From positions 1,116,001 through 1,180,000 of the forward strand of contig JAXLUK010000001.1 in assembly GCA_046329555.1 (NCBI GenBank): DNA of 64,000 nucleotides, read 5' to 3'. Below the pieces are notes generated by a model that was not told the origin of the DNA, did no database searches, and worked only from the letters and a program-made list of their open reading frames with translations. Every line of letters starts with the position of its first letter. Position 1 is the stretch's first letter. The DNA comes from UBA1941 sp046329555 (GTDB lineage Bacteria; Bacteroidota; Bacteroidia; Chitinophagales; LD1). Made by a program: the position numbers and the translations under genes. Shown here piece after piece: positions 60,985 to 64,000 of this stretch.

Positions 60985-61452
60985 TTAATCGAACTTCTTT
61001 TTCTTAGCGTCTTCCTGAGCTTTGGTTGGTGTTACCGTTCCGCCACCATTACCATCTAACTTTTGTTGTTTTTGTTTTTCCTGATCAGCGTTAATTTTTG
61101 TTTTTCCGTCGCCATCAAATTTGTCTTTCTTAGGATCATTCACTACGACAGGTTTCTTTGGTTCTGGTTTTTTAACCGGCGCTTTGTGCGGCACTGGCTT
61201 TCCGGCTTTTTTTGCAGCAGCATTTTCAGCAGCTACAATGGAGTCCGCTTTAGCGGTAGCAGCAGCCATTACTTGCTCCTCGCAAGCTTTCGCCACTTCT
61301 TCATCCATCGCTTTAGCCTTATCATCTACTAGTGTTTGCACTGCTGCATCATCCGCCTCACGTGCTTTCTTGTTGGCTTCATCGTTATTACACGCAGTCA
61401 TCGCCAATCCCATCAACGCAACTGCACTTAAATTCAGCATTATCTTTTTCAT
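60985..61452 (-). CDS. Ala/Lys-rich helical lipoprotein
   Basis: This is a 155-residue predicted lipoprotein with lipobox LAMTAC (Cys 21). Residues 25-90 are an Ala/Glu/Lys-rich helix, probably a coiled coil, with one further Cys in AKACEEQVMAAATAKADSIV. A Lys/Pro-rich hinge (PHKAPVKKPEPKKPVVV) and a Gly/Asp/Lys tail follow. The helical part resembles the 84-residue lipoprotein encoded 22 bases upstream, so the pair is probably paralogous and co-transcribed. Function is unknown; a spacer between membrane and cell wall is one possibility. Confidence 0.75.
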   Translation of the reverse strand: MKKIMLNLSAVALMGLAMTACNNDEANKKAREADDAAVQTLVDDKAKAMDEEVAKACEEQVMAAATAKADSIVAAENAAAKKAGKPVPHKAPVKKPEPKKPVVVNDPKKDKFDGDGKTKINADQEKQKQQKLDGNGGGTVTPTKAQEDAKKKKFD

Positions 61453-61474
61453 GTTGTTAAGCTTTTTTGGTTAA

Positions 61475-61729
61475 TTACTTTTTTTCCGCTTCGGCTGTAC
61501 CAGCTTCAGCAGCCAGCATCTCCTGAACTTTTGCGTTTACTTTGGCTTCCATTTCTGCAGCACAAGCCTCTTCTTTCTGCTTTCTCATATCGGCCATTGA
61601 AGCATTATACATGGAATCGGCCTTTGCCGCTTTTTGCTCCTCGGTAAGCGGGGTGTATTTATCACCACAACTGCTCAACATCAAGGCTGCCGCGCTCACC
61701 GCCAGCAAAGAATAAAATCCTTTTTTCAT
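61475..61729 (-). CDS. 84-residue helical lipoprotein
   Basis: This is a short lipoprotein from the ATG at 61729: MKKGFYSLLAVSAAALMLSS then Cys 21. The mature chain is a single charged helix (LTEEQKAAKADSMYNASMAD) with an internal Cys in EEACAAEMEAKVNAKVQEML. The frame continues 48 codons upstream, but that part covers the promoter and has no conserved character. The Cys-containing helix aligns without gaps to the next gene's product (ACEEQVMAAATAK against ACAAEMEAKVNAK). Function is unknown. Confidence 0.75.
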   Translation of the reverse strand: MKKGFYSLLAVSAAALMLSSCGDKYTPLTEEQKAAKADSMYNASMADMRKQKEEACAAEMEAKVNAKVQEMLAAEAGTAEAEKK

Positions 61730-61760
61730 TTGTGTTGTTTTTTTGAAATTTATAATGCAG

Positions 61761-61768
61761 CGAAAGTA
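61761..61768 (-). promoter_or_regulatory. -7 promoter element (TACTTTCG) of the small lipoprotein genes
   Basis: On the minus strand TACTTTCG, one base from TAnnTTTG and identical to the element at 60237, lies 32 bases before the ATG at 61729. A TTG occurs 16 bases upstream of it. Confidence 0.6.
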
Positions 61769-61836
61769 AAAAAAGAAGTGATAACAAGAGTGAAAAACCG
61801 GAATGGTTGCGGTTTTACTTTCAGATCCTAAACATA

Positions 61837-61870
61837 TTAAAAAAAAGAGGCCTCCTTGCAGAGGCCTCTT
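61837..61870 (-). terminator. terminator after the short T9SS protein gene
   Basis: AAGAGGCCTC and GAGGCCTCTT form a perfect 10-bp stem with a six-base loop, followed on the minus strand by a T-run. It lies 20 bases after the stop at 61890. Confidence 0.85.
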
Positions 61871-61889
61871 CATAAGTAATCATCGCACC

Positions 61890-62396
61890 CTAGTGAATTA
61901 CTTCAAAGCGCGATTGTTGCACCAATTGCTGGCCGCGGCTCTCGAAAACCGCTTTCACTACATAAATTCCCGATGGCCATGGCGTGGCTGATAAGGTTAC
62001 CCGCTGCGTTCCCGAAGTGTACGCCTCCTGCATTAACTCGGTCATTTCATGACCCAGCAGATCATACACCTGGTATTGCAACTGGCCTTCCTGCTCAAAG
62101 GAAAACTGTAGTTGAAAACGATCGTTAACCGGATTAGGGAACAAGTTCATCGTAGCGCCGGCTGATTTAAAATCTAGTATGCCGGTGGTAATTTCTTCGG
62201 GTTGCTGAAAACCCTGAGTCAGTGTAATCGTGCCCTGAGAAAAGGTTTGCACCAAGGCCATTTCACCGATAGTTTGAGATAGCGATACACCGCCTGCCGA
62301 TGCATACCAGCCCGCGCTGGAAACCACACTAGGTGAGGTAGTTTGGGCAACCGAAAACAAGGGCAGAAGGGCCGCTATTAGAATTATCTTTTTCAT
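61890..62396 (-). CDS. short secreted protein with T9SS type A sorting domain
   Basis: This is a 168-residue exported protein. From the ATG at 62396 there is a signal peptide (MKKIILIAALLPLFSVAQ), then a segment SSAGWYASAGGVSLSQTIGE ... TLTQGFQQPE. That arrangement is common in Bacteroidota proteins that are little more than a sorting domain. Residues from about 90 on are a T9SS type A domain (MNLFPNPVNDRFQLQFSF ... PSGIYVVKAVF). The frame extends 54 codons upstream into the collagen-like gene without conserved content. It follows that gene after 61 bases and may be co-transcribed. Confidence 0.85.
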   Translation of the reverse strand: MKKIILIAALLPLFSVAQTTSPSVVSSAGWYASAGGVSLSQTIGEMALVQTFSQGTITLTQGFQQPEEITTGILDFKSAGATMNLFPNPVNDRFQLQFSFEQEGQLQYQVYDLLGHEMTELMQEAYTSGTQRVTLSATPWPSGIYVVKAVFESRGQQLVQQSRFEVIH

Positions 62397-62413
62397 ATTT
62401 CTTCCTTTTATGA

Positions 62414-62450
62414 TTTCCGAAACAGCCCGCCCGGGCAGGCCGTACGGAAA
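62414..62450. other. GC-rich palindrome between the collagen-like and short T9SS genes
   Basis: GCCCGCCCGGGCAGGC (62425-62440) is a near-perfect palindrome with no loop, flanked by TTTCCG and CGGAAA that also pair. It may be a weak terminator or attenuator of the collagen-like gene; there is no clean T-run. Confidence 0.35.
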
Positions 62451-62457
62451 ACAATTT

Positions 62458-63942
62458 TTACTGACGAATAACCAAAACATTAAATGTAGCGCCGGATGGC
62501 ATGGCAGAAAGATCTTCATTGTAGACGGTCCATGCCGAACCGTTCCAATAAACACCAATCGATTTGTTTAAATAACCGCTGGCAACGCCTCCGGGATTGT
62601 AATTATGCGTTACAATAATCATATCAGAAGTAGATGGATTGGCATATGACAGCGTGGTAATATGCCCCGAGGTGTTTCCTGCTGTTGCCGTATGTACAAA
62701 GGCAGCACGATTGGCAGCAGTACCTGCCACTTTTAATGCGCCTTCCAGTTGCAGCGAAACACCAGTTGAGCTGGAGTTGGCCAACCGCATCGTTGTACTT
62801 CCTGCTCCTGTTGAAACCAATTCTGTATTTATGGCATTAGCATAGGTATTGATACCGTAGAAGTTGCGCGCGTTCTGATTGGCTAAACCTGTTACACCAG
62901 CGTAAGGGAATAGTGCACCGGGAGCCGACGGATAAGATTCACCCTGAATACCATATTGCGCAGAACCTACATACAAACCATTGTTACCTGTGCTGGAAGT
63001 CACATACAATTGAGTGGTAGGATGTGTAGTTCCAATACCAACACGGCCGATACTGTCAATAGTTAGTTTGGGATTAGCCTGGATAGTTAGGTGTAATGAA
63101 CCTGTGGTGTTTAATCCGTTAGTTCCAAAGTCAACATCTTCTGCCTTACCGGCATAAGAACCCCAATAACCGCGGTATGCGTTATTCTCTTTAAATAAAG
63201 AATACATGTTGGCAGACCCGTTTACCGATAGTGGAACTTGAGGCGTACCATTGCCCACGTTAAGCAAACCGTCACCTGTGTTCGTTCCTACCCCCACCAG
63301 GGTGCCGTTATCAAAAATTTGTGAATTACCACCAGCCGTTGCACTGGTAAATTTCACCACATAATTCGTTGTTCCGCTTAATGTGCCACTTCCACCAGGG
63401 CCTGTGGGTCCTACAGCACCCGTAGCGCCTGTTGCTCCCGGTGCACCGGCTGCTCCAGCAGGACCTGTTGCACCAATGGCACCAGCAGGGCCTACCGGAC
63501 CAGTTGGACCAACCGGACCGGTTGCTCCGCCACCGCCATTAGCAGCATATAATGCATAAGGTACGCTAAGCAATTGCGCCGCGCCCATACTGGTGAATGA
63601 TGACCCTCCGGCAGGATCAATTTCAACCTGTAAAAATTTTGAACCACTTCCCCAGTTGATCGTAGGAAAACTAGCCGCACCTACCTGTGTACCAGTTCCT
63701 ACAGCATGCGTTACTAAACCCAAGCTGTTAGTGGTTAAACTTTTTGTTTCCTGATACACCGTGGTGCCGGTTGCCGTACCATCGTGTATCGTAAACCGCA
63801 TGTTGACGTTCTGATTGCCGATAATGGTTCCCGAACTGTTTCTAACCACGGTTTGATAATTAAACCCTTGCGGGGCCTGAGCGAATACAGCCATCGTGAA
63901 GCAACTGGCAATCAGGATGGCTAACATTGTTTTCCGTTTCAT
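62458..63942 (-). CDS. secreted collagen-like (Gly-X-Y) fibre protein
   Basis: This is an exported fibrous protein of 494 residues. The start at 63942 (MKRKTMLAILIASCFTMAVFAQ) or nine bases earlier gives the signal peptide; the frame to 63978 overlaps the promoter. The mature N-terminus APQGFNYQTVVRNSSGTIIG and a beta-sandwich (about 22-138) are common in Bacteroidota fibre proteins. A run of 16 Gly-X-Y triplets follows, then a C-terminal region (about 190-494) with tail-fibre-like motifs (LTIDSIGRVGIGTTHPTTQL, TGVSLQLEGALKVAG). No T9SS sorting domain is evident. It may form a trimeric surface fibre. Confidence 0.85.
   Translation of the reverse strand: MKRKTMLAILIASCFTMAVFAQAPQGFNYQTVVRNSSGTIIGNQNVNMRFTIHDGTATGTTVYQETKSLTTNSLGLVTHAVGTGTQVGAASFPTINWGSGSKFLQVEIDPAGGSSFTSMGAAQLLSVPYALYAANGGGGATGPVGPTGPVGPAGAIGATGPAGAAGAPGATGATGAVGPTGPGGSGTLSGTTNYVVKFTSATAGGNSQIFDNGTLVGVGTNTGDGLLNVGNGTPQVPLSVNGSANMYSLFKENNAYRGYWGSYAGKAEDVDFGTNGLNTTGSLHLTIQANPKLTIDSIGRVGIGTTHPTTQLYVTSSTGNNGLYVGSAQYGIQGESYPSAPGALFPYAGVTGLANQNARNFYGINTYANAINTELVSTGAGSTTMRLANSSSTGVSLQLEGALKVAGTAANRAAFVHTATAGNTSGHITTLSYANPSTSDMIIVTHNYNPGGVASGYLNKSIGVYWNGSAWTVYNEDLSAMPSGATFNVLVIRQ
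63385..63528 (-). repeat. 16 Gly-X-Y collagen-like triplets
   Basis: 144 bases code for 48 residues with Gly at every third position, starting GATGPVGPTGPVGPAGAIG. X and Y are mainly Ala, Pro, Thr and Val, with no charged residues. Confidence 0.9.
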
Positions 63943-63975
63943 AGTTTCCATTTTTGTTTTTGTTAATTGATGACC

Positions 63976-63983
63976 CAAAAGTA
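63976..63983 (-). promoter_or_regulatory. -7 promoter element (TACTTTTG) of the collagen-like gene
   Basis: On the minus strand TACTTTTG matches TAnnTTTG exactly. Transcription starting a few bases downstream leaves a leader of about 25 bases before the ATG at 63942 and excludes the TTG at 63978 as a start. The -33 region is at or beyond the window edge. Confidence 0.65.
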
Positions 63984-64000
63984 CCGGCCCACCACCCCCC

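Noticed and set aside
63991..64000. Run of C at the window end
   Set aside because: It is too short and cut by the edge; no meaning can be assigned.

Overview
The window comes from a member of the Bacteroidota, most likely a chitinophagal or saprospiral lineage. The evidence is in the sequence. At least five proteins end in a type IX secretion system (T9SS) type A sorting domain (PNP followed by G-x-Y-x-[LV] and a terminal K). Three giant proteins end in the type B, gliding-motility-associated C-terminal domain (AFTPNGDGKND ... RIYNRWGE). A PorP/SprF family protein is present. Several start codons are preceded by the Bacteroidota promoter element TAnnTTTG, and there are no clear Shine-Dalgarno sequences. 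No rRNA, tRNA, CRISPR array, prophage or transposase was found.

Positions 1-5.1 kb hold an exopolysaccharide export operon on the minus strand: an outer membrane beta-barrel, a GT4 glycosyltransferase, a Wza-like export lipoprotein and a Wzc-like tyrosine kinase cut by the window edge. Positions 5.2-12.8 kb are mixed metabolic genes: a methyltransferase, an AtpZ-like protein, a flavin monooxygenase next to an alpha/beta hydrolase, a secreted T9SS hydrolase, a PLP aminotransferase and uridine kinase. At 12.9-19.5 kb lies a 2167-residue LamG/Ig-like T9SS protein. Two direct repeats with a 21-bp period, resembling LytTR regulator boxes, lie upstream of it. Positions 19.5-23 kb hold a radical SAM protein, a FadL-like outer membrane protein and pcm. 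At 23-27.6 kb is a choice-of-anchor L type B adhesin followed by a TPR protein.

Positions 27.6-45.9 kb are mostly housekeeping: mutL, mscL, a nucleotide-transporter-like protein with HEAT repeats overlapping a cNMP-binding protein, a secreted GH57 enzyme, a GT-C-like membrane protein, an HmuY-like T9SS protein, carA with a small lipoprotein, enolase, apaG, gcvH, a YkuK-like protein and a metallo-hydrolase. Two GC-rich intergenic elements (about 27.65-27.82 and 36.13-36.30 kb) interrupt this part.

The most coherent system is the minus-strand operon from about 60.1 to 45.9 kb. In order of transcription it encodes a 125-residue secreted protein, a 1755-residue CUB-containing type B adhesin, a 121-residue secreted protein, a 1605-residue type B adhesin, a PorP/SprF protein and a TPR-propeller-OmpA (PorE-like) protein, and it ends at a strong terminator. 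This looks like a complete adhesin secretion and anchoring module of the SprB/SprF kind. The last 420 codons of the two giants are about 99% identical in DNA, with sharp edges, which points to recent gene conversion or duplication. The window closes with small lipoproteins, a short T9SS protein and a collagen-like secreted protein.
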